From Actinomycetota bacterium (GTDB lineage: Bacteria; Actinomycetota; Coriobacteriia; Coriobacteriales; RUG844), in the NCBI GenBank assembly GCA_013335845.1, contig JAAXUU010000005.1, forward strand, positions 1 through 17,034: a stretch of DNA of 17,034 nt, in the 5' to 3' direction. This document shows positions 16,955 to 17,034 of this stretch, in pieces; the first letter of the stretch is position 1; each line of letters opens with the position of its first letter. The notes below the pieces were generated by a model that was not told the origin of the DNA, ran no database searches, and saw nothing but the letters and a program-made list of their open reading frames with translations. The position numbers and the translations under genes are program-made.

Positions 16955-17034
16955 ATGTTTTCTAAGAAGACCGTAAACGACCTCGATGTCGCAGGCAACC
17001 GCGTCGTGGTCCGCGTCGACGTCGTGGTCCGCGT
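16955..17034 (+). CDS. pgk: Phosphoglycerate kinase, N-terminal fragment
   Basis: The first 26 codons are present, and the rest lies beyond the window. The start MFSKKTVNDLDVAGNRVVVRVD matches the usual opening of bacterial PGK, which transfers the phosphate of 1,3-bisphosphoglycerate to ADP. The ATG at 16955 follows GAAGGGG (16941-16947) with 7 nt spacing. gap-pgk is a standard pair. PGK normally continues RVDFNVP, whose Asp and Asn bind substrate; here RVD is followed by VVVR, because an 18-nt stretch is repeated up to the last base. This is either an in-frame duplication or an end artefact. Confidence 0.8.
   Translation, partial: MFSKKTVNDLDVAGNRVVVRVDVVVR
17003..17034. repeat. 18-nt direct repeat at the window end
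   Basis: The unit 17003-17020 (begins GTCGTGG, ends GTCGAC) is repeated exactly for 14 nt at 17021-17034, where the sequence stops. It is in frame with pgk. Confidence 0.8.

Overview
The window looks like a slice of conserved chromosomal backbone from a moderate-GC bacterium of the actinobacterial lineage, most likely class Coriobacteriia. The gene order supports this. It has rplS-rnhB-yraN-comM-dprA-xerC and uvrA-uvrC-rapZ-yvcK-whiA followed by gap-pgk, both familiar actinobacterial strings, plus trmFO, which is common in Firmicutes but unusual in most other actinobacteria. RapZ has Arg in place of the Walker A Lys, as actinobacterial RapZ often does. No species is assigned.

Layout. Positions 1-379 hold the end of an azlC-azlD amino-acid exporter pair. 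Positions 420-918 are a compact rplS unit with its own promoter and terminator. rnhB follows, then a single reverse-strand gene (1845-2255) encoding a Phd/YefM-type antitoxin with no visible toxin. It sits at the rnhB/yraN junction and has a TGTAC-repeat operator-like element upstream. A tight forward run comes next: yraN, comM, dprA (1-nt gap, then 4-nt overlap). trmFO-xerC (1-nt overlap) follows, apparently from an extended -10 promoter. A 258-nt spacer with a 24-nt tandem duplication precedes uvrA-uvrC. rapZ, yvcK and whiA overlap one another, and gap follows with a strong terminator. The window ends inside the first codons of pgk, in an 18-nt direct repeat that may be an assembly artefact.

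Functions. The genes are mainly housekeeping: ribosome assembly (rplS), RNA:DNA hybrid removal (rnhB), natural-transformation recombination (comM, dprA), tRNA methylation (trmFO), chromosome dimer resolution (xerC-like), nucleotide excision repair (uvrA, uvrC), envelope/carbon regulation (rapZ, yvcK), a WhiA-type regulator, and glycolysis (gap, pgk). The only accessory-looking piece is the antitoxin-like gene and its operator, facing a YraN protein with an unusual disordered N-terminal extension. That locus is the best candidate for something undescribed. No rRNA, tRNA, CRISPR, insertion sequence or prophage gene was seen.
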